Source: Ephemerocybe angulata (lineage: Eukaryota; Basidiomycota; Agaricomycetes; Agaricales; Psathyrellaceae). Taken from it: a stretch of DNA of 64,000 nucleotides. Of this stretch, positions 24,354 through 33,936 are shown piece by piece (the stretch's first letter is position 1; every line of letters starts with the position of its first letter). The stretch is taken from positions 55,026-119,025 of the forward strand of contig JAACJK010000126.1 in the NCBI GenBank assembly GCA_013368325.1. Reading direction: 5' to 3'. The position numbers and the translations under genes are program-made. Below the pieces are notes generated by a model that was not told where the DNA came from, ran no database searches, and worked only from the letters and a program-made list of their open reading frames with translations.

Positions 24354-25745
24354 TCATCTGTTCCTCCCCCGCGGACGCCTCGAACTCGCGCTACCCACTA
24401 AAACCCCCGGTGCGACTAAGTCGCTGCGTATGGACTCTCTACCGGATGCTACCTTATACCATGTAGCCTCTACGACCCTAGCGTTCAGCGCTTTCCTCCC
24501 ATACGCCTGTTTGTTTGCTAGAGCCCAGTCGATCCGCAAACGCTTACTCACGGCCGCGCGCAGACGGTTTCTTATCTCTGGTTCCGTGTGTAGCTGTGAG
24601 AGGTCTCCCTCTCTCCCGATGCGCCATTCGCATCTGAGGCACCAAATTAAGTGGGCGCACTCGGAAATTAAAATCTGAAGGAGGCGAGTCCGTCCTTTTA
24701 GGACCTTGCCATCAGCATCCTTCACGGTCAGGAGTCCCACGCCCAGGACTGTCTCGACCGTTATGTACGGCCACTCATGGCCTGTCTCGGACCATATCTC
24801 CTTAGCCAGTCTCCACACCAGCTCCTGCCCCGAGACCCTGCACTCTCTCAGGATGTGATCCATCGACTCTACCGGGGCCTCGCATTCGAGGCAGGGCATG
24901 CGATCGTCCCGTAGGGCGTCGATATTATCCCAGTACTTACCCAGTTTGTAGCCTTCATGGAGGGAGCGCCAGGCGTACGCACAGAACTTCTGGGTCAAAG
25001 TTGCCATTTTACGGCGTCGCAGGGATGTCCAGATGGCGCCCCTCGTGGGGTTCACACCGGTGAGTTCGTCTATCACCGCCCTCGTTTTCTCAATCATTCG
25101 CTCCGTATTGCGCCTCGGTTTCGGCGCACTGCGGGCCTGGATGGCCCTGTACGCCATGGCCTGTGTTAAGGCATGGACCGCAGCCCCCATTTTTTCCACT
25201 TCTCTCGCTTTCGATAGGTCCAGGGGGTCTGGGGTTGGCTTCACCGCTCCTTCGTTCGCGAGTCGGTCTGCTCCGTCATTCCCGACGTCGCCGCTGTGCC
25301 CTTTCACCTTTTTGGTGAGGACAGATGCTTTCGTGTGCATCAGCTCCCCAACGAGGGCTTGTATCACCTTCTTATTGGCGGTGTTGATGAATCCTTCGTC
25401 CAGCCGGAGCTGGGCGTGCTTCGTGATAGCGTCGATGGCATACTGGGAGTCGCTAACTATCCTCAGCCGCTTGTCCCCTCGATGCCGTTGCACCGCCGCC
25501 AGGACCGCTACCAGTTCTCCAACGTTATTGGACTGCTCAGGGAGGTCCACTCGCAGGGCCTGATTTCTAGGGTCGTCCTCTCCATACCAAACCCCAGAGC
25601 CGCACTTCGCGTCCGCCGTGCCATTGTTTATGCACGAGCCATCTGTGAAGAGTTCGACGTCTTCGCGGGGAGACTGCTGTTCAGGTGCGTCGTTGTTTCG
25701 TCGCCGCGAGTTTCTCGTCTGACGACCTTGGGTGCTCGGCGCCAT
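24354..25745 (-). CDS. RNase H type 1 protein with C-terminal CCHC finger (retroelement ORF)
   Basis: A single uninterrupted 463-residue ORF. A basic N-terminus (residues 1-27, 'GRQTRNSRRRNN') precedes an RNase HI domain. All catalytic acids are visible: D35 in 'FTDGSC', E77 in 'VGELVAV', D99 in 'VSDSQYAID' and D160 in 'GNDGADRLA', with H150 in 'KGHSGD'. The middle region is helical. 'CLECEAPVESMDHILREC' is a zinc finger of the kind found after RNase H in LINE polymerases (zf-RVT-like). The predicted activity is removal of RNA from RNA-DNA hybrids during target-primed reverse transcription. The RT and endonuclease domains are missing. Either ATG 25745 is the true start of a short element, or it is an internal Met of a truncated ORF2; its position 11 bases from the 5' junction fits both. 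Integrity implies recent arrival. Confidence 0.92.
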   Translation of the reverse strand: MAPSTQGRQTRNSRRRNNDAPEQQSPREDVELFTDGSCINNGTADAKCGSGVWYGEDDPRNQALRVDLPEQSNNVGELVAVLAAVQRHRGDKRLRIVSDSQYAIDAITKHAQLRLDEGFINTANKKVIQALVGELMHTKASVLTKKVKGHSGDVGNDGADRLANEGAVKPTPDPLDLSKAREVEKMGAAVHALTQAMAYRAIQARSAPKPRRNTERMIEKTRAVIDELTGVNPTRGAIWTSLRRRKMATLTQKFCAYAWRSLHEGYKLGKYWDNIDALRDDRMPCLECEAPVESMDHILRECRVSGQELVWRLAKEIWSETGHEWPYITVETVLGVGLLTVKDADGKVLKGRTRLLQILISECAHLIWCLRCEWRIGREGDLSQLHTEPEIRNRLRAAVSKRLRIDWALANKQAYGRKALNARVVEATWYKVASGRESIRSDLVAPGVLVGSASSRRPRGRNR

Positions 25746-26524
25746 GGGTGGGTGCGTGGATCACATTTTCCTTGCGCTACCACTTGTCGCACACTCACTT
25801 TTCTTGGTTTTCTAGGTTGTTGGTTAAATGGATGGAAGGCTGGAAGGATGTCTTGAGCGACAGTATGCGGTCGAATGATGCTTATTCCATAGGTATCGTT
25901 ACCCCTTTCTTCTCGTGCTTTGTCCATATTATTCCAACCATCCTTATTGCTTCTTGTTGTGCTCGCATTTTCGTCCACCTTGTATATATCCCTCGCCTTC
26001 GCTTTCTGTACTTGTACTCACTGCGCATCTTGTTTTCTTTATGCTGTATATCTCGCCGCAGTTACCCTCATTCCCTCCCCCATCCATACATCTGCAATCG
26101 TCCCCTGTATCGTTGCATTGCATTGCACCATTGATCCCTCTGTCCTCCTGAGCCTCGTCTTATATTCTTCTTACATTCATATAGTAACAACTCTTGGTTG
26201 TATGTTCAACTTGTATCACCCGCAGCATGTTAATTGCCCTCGGACCTCTTGACCCCTTTGACCAACTTTTGACAATCATATCGATGTTCAACCATTTCCC
26301 CGCACCGAAAATTTGTCTAGTCCAGTGTACTTACTACCCTATGTCAATCGAAGGATGCGTACAATCATCATTTCTGTCCGTGCCCATGCCATGTCAACCT
26401 CCATTCATCCCAAGTATGACGGACATTCTCCGAGACTGACCATGTGCTTGGAACTTGATTGAATTATAAGATTAATACATATCCCAGATATAGGATCCAC
26501 TGAATACATATAGCATCTAGATGG

Positions 26525-26965
26525 AGGCTTGAGTCCGTGCAGCGCAAACGTAGCCTCACTCTCATCTGCAGACTGCCACCATAGCGAGCGTCGTGATCAC
26601 TTGCTTCTGCATGTACCGCTTGTCACCGACGTGTTCACCCTCGGTCTTCAAGGGTTTCAACAGCCGATCGAAGATGGGACTGAGGAGGTGCGGAAGGTGC
26701 GTATTGCGCTCGTCGCCCTCGCAGAAGGCGATAAGCGCCGCGGCAGGGTGCAATTGTAGTAGTAGTAGAGTAGCGGGCATGGCAGATTCCAGAATGAATG
26801 GCGTCGATTGGATGATACGGCGGATTGGCAGTGGTGACGTCGTCTGCAGCACTTCGTGGCCCCAGCCGCCGCAGCAAAACCAGCCCCCAGCCCAATGAGC
26901 AGCCCCTCGTTGTTCTTCATCCAGGTCTCGGATGCATACATCTCCTCCCAAAGGATGGACGTGGC
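26525..26965 (-). pseudogene. Decayed importin Kap121/Pse1 fragment, copy B
   Basis: The minus strand reads 'RCMGHLCHVHPLGGDVCIRD' (the 'AAC.CIGQLC.D' repeat of the family), then 'AAALIAFCEGDERNTHLPHL', 'DRLLKPLKTEGEH', 'KRYMQKQVITTLAMVA' and, one frame on, 'ADESEATFALH'. This covers only two or three central HEAT repeats. The order and wording agree with copies A and C. It starts about 30 bases beyond the end of block b and cannot encode a functional importin. Confidence 0.85.
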
Positions 26966-27092
26966 ACAAGTGACCCATACATCTCATACTATTTGTTATC
27001 ACTCCACATGGTCACCACTCCCCAAATCTATTGTAACATCGATTCTCAATAATCGGCGGCAGACGCCCGTCGCGAAGAAAGCGCCAAACCCA

Positions 27093-27705
27093 ATGGATTT
27101 TCCGAATGATGCCGGCTTTGACTTCTCACCTTTAAACCTACTCCTCGCTACAATTCTCCCGTTCTCACTCGCAGTCCCACTTCAGCGTAATGAATCGCTC
27201 TCGCCTCGCCAGAGAGTCCACAAGATCGACCCGGTTGCGGTATACGAGACGGTCGTGACATGTACCCTCGTCCTCAAACCTGTTCGGAGGCCCAGCAAGG
27301 TCCCGGCGAGTATCGAGCTGAATGGTGGTGCGTGTCTAGCCTCATCGTCGTACCTACGTTTCAGTGTTCACGTCGAACAGTCATTGGGAGGACGCTTGCC
27401 TTTGGATCGCACTCTGGGATGATAAACGTACGTCTATCTCCAGCTTCGACTCCCACTGCAGCCCTGATTGAACTCTTGCTCAGTCAGGTAGCATCACCAC
27501 GGTGCAGGGGCCCAGCTGGTGGAAGGGCGAATACACTGTGACGGAGATCATCAGTGCGGTCAACTCGACGGCCGAAGAGACGGCGGCAGTTATGACGAGC
27601 TGGGCCGGGAAAGCGAGGCTGCCTGGCGCGTTCTCAGGGACGGATTGGAACATGCGTTCTGTTACTTGCCAACCGGAGCCCCTTGCTTCGCGAATTGGCA
27701 AATAG
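27093..27705 (+). CDS. Candidate small secreted protein, 3 exons
   Basis: Exons 27093-27327, 27365-27427 and 27488-27705 join in phase (516 nt, 171 residues). Introns start GTGCGT and GTACGT. The N-terminus has a hydrophobic run 'LNLLLATILPFSLAVPL' (residues 14-30) after an acidic start (MDFPNDAGFDF), followed by 'SPRQRVHKIDP'. It could be a signal peptide or anchor. Later segments: 'VVTCTLVLKPVRRP', 'WEDACLWIALWDD' and 'GPSWWKGEYTVTEIISAVN', with three Cys. No known domain. The stop at 27703 lies in the frame chosen; a different frame stays open to a GTAAGT site near 27791, so the 3' end may be longer. It stands first in a row of three small secreted-protein genes. Confidence 0.55.
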
Positions 27706-27987
27706 CAGTGAGGGGATATGTGGGGGTATCATACGTACCGTTGGGAGAATCGAGGTCATTGGACGGACGTCGTCGAACTACTCCGCGCTTGTAAGTTCTC
27801 CTTATATCATTTTATGGACTATCTTGGATTGCCTACTGGTTGGTGCGGAGACGGTGGCCATACTCAGTGAACCCCGAGGCCCAAACACCTTGCCACCTGA
27901 GGGTATAGGCTGGAGGAATATAGAGAGATCACAAGAATATCATTTCATTTGTTTAATAACTGATCTAGATACCACCAGCATCATCTA

Positions 27988-28542
27988 CTAACGCGCCTCG
28001 CGCTCGAGTTCGCGCCGCTTCAAATTCCTGAACGCCGTGCGCACACCGCGCTGCACAAGCTCGTCGCGGTCAGCAGCTGAGAGAGACCTCCTTCCGAAAT
28101 ACCGCTCGCCCCCGTAGTTCCTCCGAGTCCTCGAATCCGCGTCCCTTAAGCACGGTGTTCGGGGAGATGGCCGCACCGTGGTTGACCCCATTGTCCTTGT
28201 TGTTCCCGCCGAAGATAGGGAAATGGCCTTTCAACCTCTCGAGCGCGTCGTGCAGACCGCCGCGCTCCACGAGCTCCAACTCGAGTTCGCGACGCTGGAC
28301 CTCGGTGCATGGAGAGCCAGCCGCCTCGAAAGCGCGGGTATCTACAGTGGGCTCGTAGGAGAGGTCTCGGGCGTCGAGGGAGGTGAGCTCAATGGAGGGG
28401 TGGAGTTCAGAATGGGTTAGGTTGTGAAGTGAGAGGGATGTTCAGAGGTGTATGTAGTGGGACGTACGGAAATGGGGGCGGCGAGGACGCTGGAGCCGCT
28501 GAGGACGACGGCGCTGAAGAGTGTCAGGGTCGTGAAACGCAT
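27988..28542 (-). pseudogene. Small secreted protein with SLDARD motif, frameshifted
   Basis: Exon 1 (28542-28468) encodes a clean signal peptide, MRFTTLTLFSAVVLSGSSV-LAAPIS. A GTACGT intron ends at 28388. Exon 2 opens 'LTSLDARDLSYEPT' and continues 'RRELELELVERGGLHDALER', with one Cys. The frame stops at 28070 ('EVSLSC'), but the next frame carries on with matching style to 27988: 'GRRSLSAADRDELVQRG' and 'AFRNLKRRELEREAR'. One small indel near 28090-28130 would explain this, so the gene is either recently broken, or the short form is real. It shares exon plan and the 'TSLDARD' motif with the divergent gene at 29401. No enzymatic domain is visible. Confidence 0.6.
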
Positions 28543-29400
28543 TGTTGAAAGTTTACTAGACGGACGAATATCGTTAGCTTCAGCGTCGCGGCGATGTGTT
28601 CGACGATGGCTTACCTTGGGTGGGAGGTGGAGTTGTGTTGTGTAGGTGAGGATGTAGGACCAGCCGATAAATCTAGAGAACGAGAAAGAAGAGTCGTTTA
28701 GAGCTGGATGTCGATGGGGGAGACGAACGGTGGATGGACGGATGGGACGTACGATGTGGGCGATGCACCGGGCACTTGGGGAACCACCACTGGCATGGGT
28801 GGTATATATCTGTGCGTTCTACATCATCCCGACCCTGTTTCCGAGTTGGAAGTGAGGTGATGCGAGCGATTGGTCGACGTGGAACTCTGGATGCGTTCCA
28901 TCGTAGTCCATCATCCATCCGCGTTGTTGCCGTCGCCGCGAGAAGGTTGTAAACTGTTGTAACTGGCGTTTGGGAAAGGCAAGGTCGAGACAGTCGTCGG
29001 GCGTATGGTTATACGGCCAGTTCAAGCATCTCGGGAGCACCAGAGAAAGGATCCAAGAGGGGGTAGTACGGATATGTTTTGATCATGGATGGAATTTCAC
29101 GAATCTGATTCCGACGCATCTGCATACCTCGCTTTCATTACGTCACCCTGCCAGACTGGGAAATGTCTGTATTACGACTGATGTTTGTGTGGGCGCCAAG
29201 TTTAGCGCCGAGCCGTGAGGAGCAAGTGAGGAGGTCGGGATCATCGCTTCTATAAACTGCTCTTTCAAGCAAAATACAAGCCGAGCCGTCCGCTGTGTTA
29301 CAAGACATTCAAAGCAGCCTCCTCTTACCTAAGTACGTCCAGTCCTCAGTCCTACCCTTGATCTTCAAACGCGACTCACGCTATCCACCATGCGTGTAGG
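28543..29400. other. Shared upstream region of two divergent secreted-protein genes
   Basis: The two SLDARD-type genes fire outwards from this 858-base gap. Frames inside (28734-28952, 28970-29218) have no motif. I see no clear TATA box, though the C/T-rich stretches near 28550 (minus strand) and 29330-29380 would suit leaders. Confidence 0.4.
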
Positions 29401-30071
29401 ATGATAGGATCTACTATCCTCAGCCTTGTTCCTCTCGTACTCTCCCTGAGATCGCTTGCGAATGCCCACTCCGTCGGCGACGTGCGTATGCATAGTCATT
29501 TATCCCCCCACATCTTGTCGTAACATGCGTTTCATTGCATAGCACACGCTCGAGACCCGGGAGTTCGTAGACAAGATTAGTATTCGTGAGACCGAAGTCA
29601 CCAGTCTCGATGCTCGCGATTCACTCTCCGAAACCTCCACTCGCGAGCTCATCGACGAGCTTAGCGATCGCTTGGAGAGACGTGTCTTCAGGTGGCATTG
29701 CAGGCTGTGGAATTCACCACTAACAAGGTATGCTGCCACTGCATAGCACCCTACTTGGGGATTATTTCAACTCACCTTCAATCCTTAAGCCCACAGGATT
29801 GAGTGCACTTTGCCAAAAGAGGAACATCGACCACATCCTTGGGCTTGACACTCGCACTGGCATTTATACCTGTCACAACTGCAAACGGTTCTGGCATACC
29901 TCGGTGCGTAGCTAACCCGGTCATTGTGTAATACGTCTACCCTGACACTTTGCCTTTCATCCGAAGGGAATGGACATGGTATGCTTCCAGCACAAAGACC
30001 TTCACGACTTGCAACACGAATTGATCGACCTGGACGACCCCGACTTTGCTTTTACCTTAAAAAAGACATGA
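29401..30071 (+). CDS. Small secreted protein with SLDARD motif, 4 exons
   Basis: Exons 29401-29481, 29543-29691, 29747-29903 and 29967-30071 join in phase to 492 nt (163 residues). Intron 1 follows the signal peptide directly (MIGSTILSLVPLVLSLRSL, then ANAHSVGD), as in the gene at 27988-28542. Exon 2 has 'VTSLDARDSLSETSTRELID', close to 'LTSLDARDLSYEPT' in that gene. Later parts: 'GIYTCHNCKRFWHTS' with a CxxC pair, and an acidic C-terminus ('LIDLDDPDFAF'). It is predicted to be secreted, function unknown. If intron 2 is not removed, translation ends at 29746 after 94 residues, so that join needs transcript support. Confidence 0.6.
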
Positions 30072-31211
30072 ACTGTTTCCCTAGAATATTTGCCTGAGAT
30101 CCCGGTCCTGGAAGTTTCCGTATGACATGACTCTTGTGACGATATTATGATTCATCCCCTTTGGTTGGCAGCACTGTCGTCCTGGAGAGGTGATGCGACA
30201 TCCGAGTTGGATCTCTATTTCGGGGAGACCCTGCGCAGAACTGTATCTACAGTCCCGCCCGTCCCCCCGTGTCACTGGAGGGAGCATTGACAGGGGACAT
30301 GTCCAACAGCACCTTACCGTACCACTCTACTCTCTGAGATCGCTGAGGCAACACATAGACGTTCGAAGGGATGCTCGATGTGTCTACAAAGTCGTAATCT
30401 AAGATGGATACTAATGAGAAAATAAATGGGATGACCTTCGGGAGTGCGCAGATCGGACCCCTGGAGCACATAAACGAGGCGACGGAGTCGAGCTACTCGA
30501 TGAGGGAAGCCTCTTCGGCTATATAACCACTGTCGACTAGACCCAGATCTCTAATTTACGGCCGCACTGGGAGAAGAAAACTGGATTGCATGAAGCTAGT
30601 AACTGCGGCTGAGCTCTGGGATATTACTATACGGTGTGTGTTTCAAATCCCAATATAAGCAGATATGTATCCAAGCACCTTGACTGACCATTGCTCCAAC
30701 CAACCGAGCTGCCGAGGCCCTTCTGCGTTGATTAACAGCGACCCCGCCAAGCACATTTAGCATCGATACACGCTCTCGACGGGAGCCCATATTTTCATCT
30801 CTTCCATTGATATCTTCCTAATATTTTCTGGAGTTGATCTCGAGCTCTCCTCGGTAAGGTCTTGTCTCGATCCCAGCCGTTCTGATAAAGGAAGTGACCC
30901 TCCGTGGGAGGCCCGTTTTTGTGACGCTGTCACTCCCTCCTCGGTAAGGTCGGCGCACCACAGGGGTTGCACTTCCCAGAGCGGCACAAGTTGGGCAGAA
31001 GGGCTGAAAAGGCAATATCGAGGTGCGCATATCTCTATTATGGATCTATAACAACTTATATTGTTCTCCAGGAGTTCAGCTTTCCGAGTGGACGTACAGT
31101 TCGACGTGCAGCGGAAATTGCGTTAGGCGCCTGTGCCAGTCGGCAATCGGACCTCAAGATCTAATCTTATCTCGTCAACCAGCATCATCAGCACCGCGTT
31201 GCTCCCACGAC
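30072..31211. other. Intergenic with a tRNA-like D-arm
   Basis: No gene is recognised. Complementary to 30681-30719 is a tRNA-like 5' half: a GCCTCGG stem, then CA, then a D-arm GCTC-GGTTGGTTG-GAGC. No matching anticodon arm, T-arm or 3' acceptor follows, so it is at most a tRNA or tRNA-derived SINE remnant. The 15-mer CTCCTCGGTAAGGTC appears twice, near 30846 and 30938. Confidence 0.4.
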
Positions 31212-33936
31212 ATGTCTTCCCTAACGCCCACCACCTCCTCGTCGCCCTCGATCACCTCCCCATCGGCTCAGACACAGGCCAAGAATCCTATATCGCTACG
31301 TCTCTATAAGGTTCTGAGCACGAATTTCGAGGACTACGCGACGCGGGAGGCTCTGGGTACCCTCTCCGAGCTCTACGGGACACCTGACGCCGACGCCGAC
31401 GGTGCACTGATTGGGGAACATGCGGCAAAGGCACGTAGGAGCTTGACCAGGGATATGGAGAACAAGCTCGCGGAGAGTAGCGCTACGTTTGTCGAAGCGC
31501 TGGGCGAGGTCGATCAGGTGCGTCGAACCCCATAGCTGTTGTTTACCCATGCTGATGCTTACACCAGAAACTCACCGAGCTTCAAACACACATATCCGCG
31601 ATGCACATGGCGTGTGCAGAGGCAGAAGAGCAGCTCAGGTCGACGAACGACGCGAGCAAGACGGTTCTTGAACGAGCGGGCACCTTGAGGGATGAACGAC
31701 AGTCAATATCCGCCAAATCCACCATCATCACTCTGTTCCTAGCGTCCTTTACACTGTCGCAGGACGAAATGAACGCGATGACGTCCAGGGACGTTCCCGT
31801 AGGCGCCGCATTCTTTGCTGCGATGGAAAAGTGCGAGAAGATCAGGGAGGATTGTCGAGTCCTCATGGCAGGCGAGGAGGGACCTACTCGTGCAGGGTAC
31901 GTCTCGATATCTTTCCCAAGGCGCGATATTGATTCCCTCCTAGGCTAGACATCATGCATAGTACCTCCACGGCACTCGAAGCAGGCTACGAAAAGATTCT
32001 TCGCTTCCTCACGCACGAGTTCCGCCGCACAGGGAAGGACCTCTGCCTCGAGGTGAACGACACCATCCAAGAAGGCGTGAAGAGGCTCCAAAGCCGTCCA
32101 GAGCTCCTATCGTACGTATTCTTACTCCCTCCTGCGAACTCCATCTGAACGATCGCAGAGAAGCGCTATCCATCCTCGCATCGACACGCCAGAACGCCCT
32201 CCTCACCTCGTTCCTGCATGCTCTGACTCGGGGCGGGCCTAGTGGCCTACCAAGGCCCATTGAGCTGCACGCGCACGATCCCATACACTATGTCGGCGAC
32301 ATGCTCGCGTGGGTCCACCAGGCTATCGCGGCGGAGCGCGAGTTCTTGGGCACGGTGTCTGGAAGGGGCGAAGAGGGCGCGGGAAGGATGGTCGGGAGTG
32401 TGCGGCGGTTCTCAAAGGCTGAGGCGGGGGAGGAGGAGTGGATTCGGGAGCTCATGGATATTGGCGTTGGGGGACTCGTGGGTCCGCTGAAGGTATGTCT
32501 TTCTTGCATCGAAATCAGTGGATGGGAACTGACACGAGCTTTAGAATCGTGTGCTTCAGACTGTGAAGAGCCAGGAGAGTAGTATTGTGAGCTACAAGAT
32601 CGCGAATTTGTTGATGTTCTACTGGGTTACGATGCGGCGGACTGTCGGAGAGGAGAGTGAGGTGACCAAGGGGCTTGAAGAGTGCGTCGATTCCACATCT
32701 CCATTATCGCGTCATAGCTGACTCGGATGCAGGCTCACCGAGGCGGCGTACAAGGTTTTGAGGCATCCATCGAAGCTCAGAGTTGGGCGTTGAGTAGTAT
32801 TGGACTCGTGCGTCTTCTCCTCCACTATCACCCCGTACCATTCGCTGACTCTACCTAGGATCTGGATGACCCAGCGCTCACGCCGCCGCTGTACATCCTC
32901 GACCACGCGCAAGTGCTCAAAGAAGTCATGTCCGTATACCAGTCGTCCGTCCTGGACGAGGAACAGGAGCGCCTCATGTCGCTCCCCAGCGATGCTGATC
33001 ACACGAAAACCGGGGAGAAGAAGAAGCCTGGGCTTGGGAGTGACTTTGGGAAGGTGTTGGATGTCGCTATCGATCCTGTGGTTGAAAGCGTGATCAAGGG
33101 CGGCGAGGAGAAGGGGAAGCTGAGGCCTAGGTGGGATGCGAGTGTGTGGATCGTCAACTCTCTCACGTATATCCTGGTGTGTTTCCCGCCTTCGTTTCAA
33201 ACCGTATCATCAGGCTAAAAAATCTCGTCTATCAGAGTGTACTGGAGCCTTTCTCCTCCTTCACGCAGGAGAAGCAGGAGGGTATCAAGACCCTCCTCGA
33301 TACCCACGTCGCCGCGCTCATCGAAGAACACACCACCTCCCTCCTCGACGAATCCGGCCTTCTCGCCGTCTAACAAAACATCGAGGACCTGCCAAACACC
33401 TCCGAGCTGCTATCCCATTTCCCCGAGACGTCGCCTGCAGCGATTCTACGTGCCTTGCACCAGTTCTCACTATTCTTATCGTCGCCTACGGTGCTGTCGA
33501 GTGCGCGCCTTCCGCCGCTGGGGAGTGCGGGGATGGCGGAGCAGGTGCATAAGAGGGCACTGGGGAGGGTGGCGCGGGTGTATGAGGAGGTGTGTGCTGT
33601 TGTGAGAGGTGATGCTGGGGGGAGGTGAGGGCAGAGGAGGGGCAGGTATGAGGTGGGGAGTGTTGTTGTGGGGAGTGAGAGGCCGTGGGGGAGGGGGGAT
33701 TTGGTTAGGCAGGTGTTTGGTGTTGACGAGAGGGGAGTAGCGAGGAAGGTAAGGACGAGGAGGATGAGGAAGACGAGGAAGATAAAGACTAGAGAGAAGA
33801 GGAAGATGAGAGTGAGGAGGGGGAGGAGGAGGAGGAGGAGGAGAGTAACGATGATGAAAGCGAGGATGGAAGTGGTGAGGACAGCGAAGGAAACACGGCA
33901 GCAGCACCTACTTCCTCGAGTGCTAAAACCTCGTGA
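31212..33936 (+). pseudogene. COG6: Conserved oligomeric Golgi complex subunit 6, with frameshift and nonsense codon
   Basis: COG6 is part of the COG tether that returns vesicles to and within the Golgi. Ten exons can be read: 31212-31517, 31568-31896, 31944-32111, 32159-32492, 32545-32681, 32733-32807, 32859-33176, 33236-33589, 33635-33748 and 33793-33936. Diagnostic stretches include 'PISLRLYKVLSTNFEDYATREAL' (first 20: PISLRLYKVLSTNFEDYATR), '[14 protein letters not shown]', 'KLRPRWDASVWIVNSL' and 'SERPWGRGDLVRQVFG', ending in an acidic tail. The coding sum is 2279 nt, one short of a multiple of three: a T is missing from the run at 32756-32759 ('YKVFEAS' needs TTTTT). A TAA at 33371 interrupts a frame that stays conserved for 70 more codons ('QNIEDLPNTSELLSHFPET'). 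Either the gene has begun to decay or the assembly has two errors. Everything else looks under constraint. Confidence 0.88.

Larger units (their letters stand above)
24070..25756 (-). mobile_element. Non-LTR retroelement insertion with RNase H ORF and poly(A) tail
   Basis: The insertion is about 1.69 kb on the minus strand. Its 3' end is a run of 28 T on the plus strand (24068-24095), the complement of a poly(A) tail. Its 5' end is 11 bases before ATG 25745. Flanking 17-bp direct repeats and the empty site at 42165-42181 define the borders. It carries one long intact ORF with RNase H and a CCHC-type finger but no reverse transcriptase. It is therefore either a 5'-truncated LINE or a short element mobilised in trans. 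Perfect target duplications and a long homopolymer tail suggest a recent insertion relative to block b duplication. Confidence 0.9.
24036..26492 (+). repeat. Block b, copy I, interrupted by a retroelement
   Basis: Block b runs 24036-24069 and resumes at 25774-26492. It matches 42148-42832 almost throughout, from 'GCGTCAGACACCTTTCC' to 'ACATATCCCAGAT'. Copy I also has an extra ~65 bases near 25829-25890 absent from copy II. The block is C/T-rich with no coding frame or terminal repeats, and resembles duplicated 3' non-coding sequence. Confidence 0.85.

Noticed and set aside
24036..26492. Block b as a solo LTR
   Set aside because: No TG...CA ends, short terminal repeats or 5-bp target duplications are visible in either copy.
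30600..30770. Complete tRNA gene
   Set aside because: Only the acceptor strand and D-arm are present; the B-box-like sequence nearby is on the other strand.
33590..33634. TGA at about 33626 as a second COG6 nonsense codon
   Set aside because: A 45-nt GT-AG intron in phase 0 removes it and leads directly into conserved C-terminal sequence.
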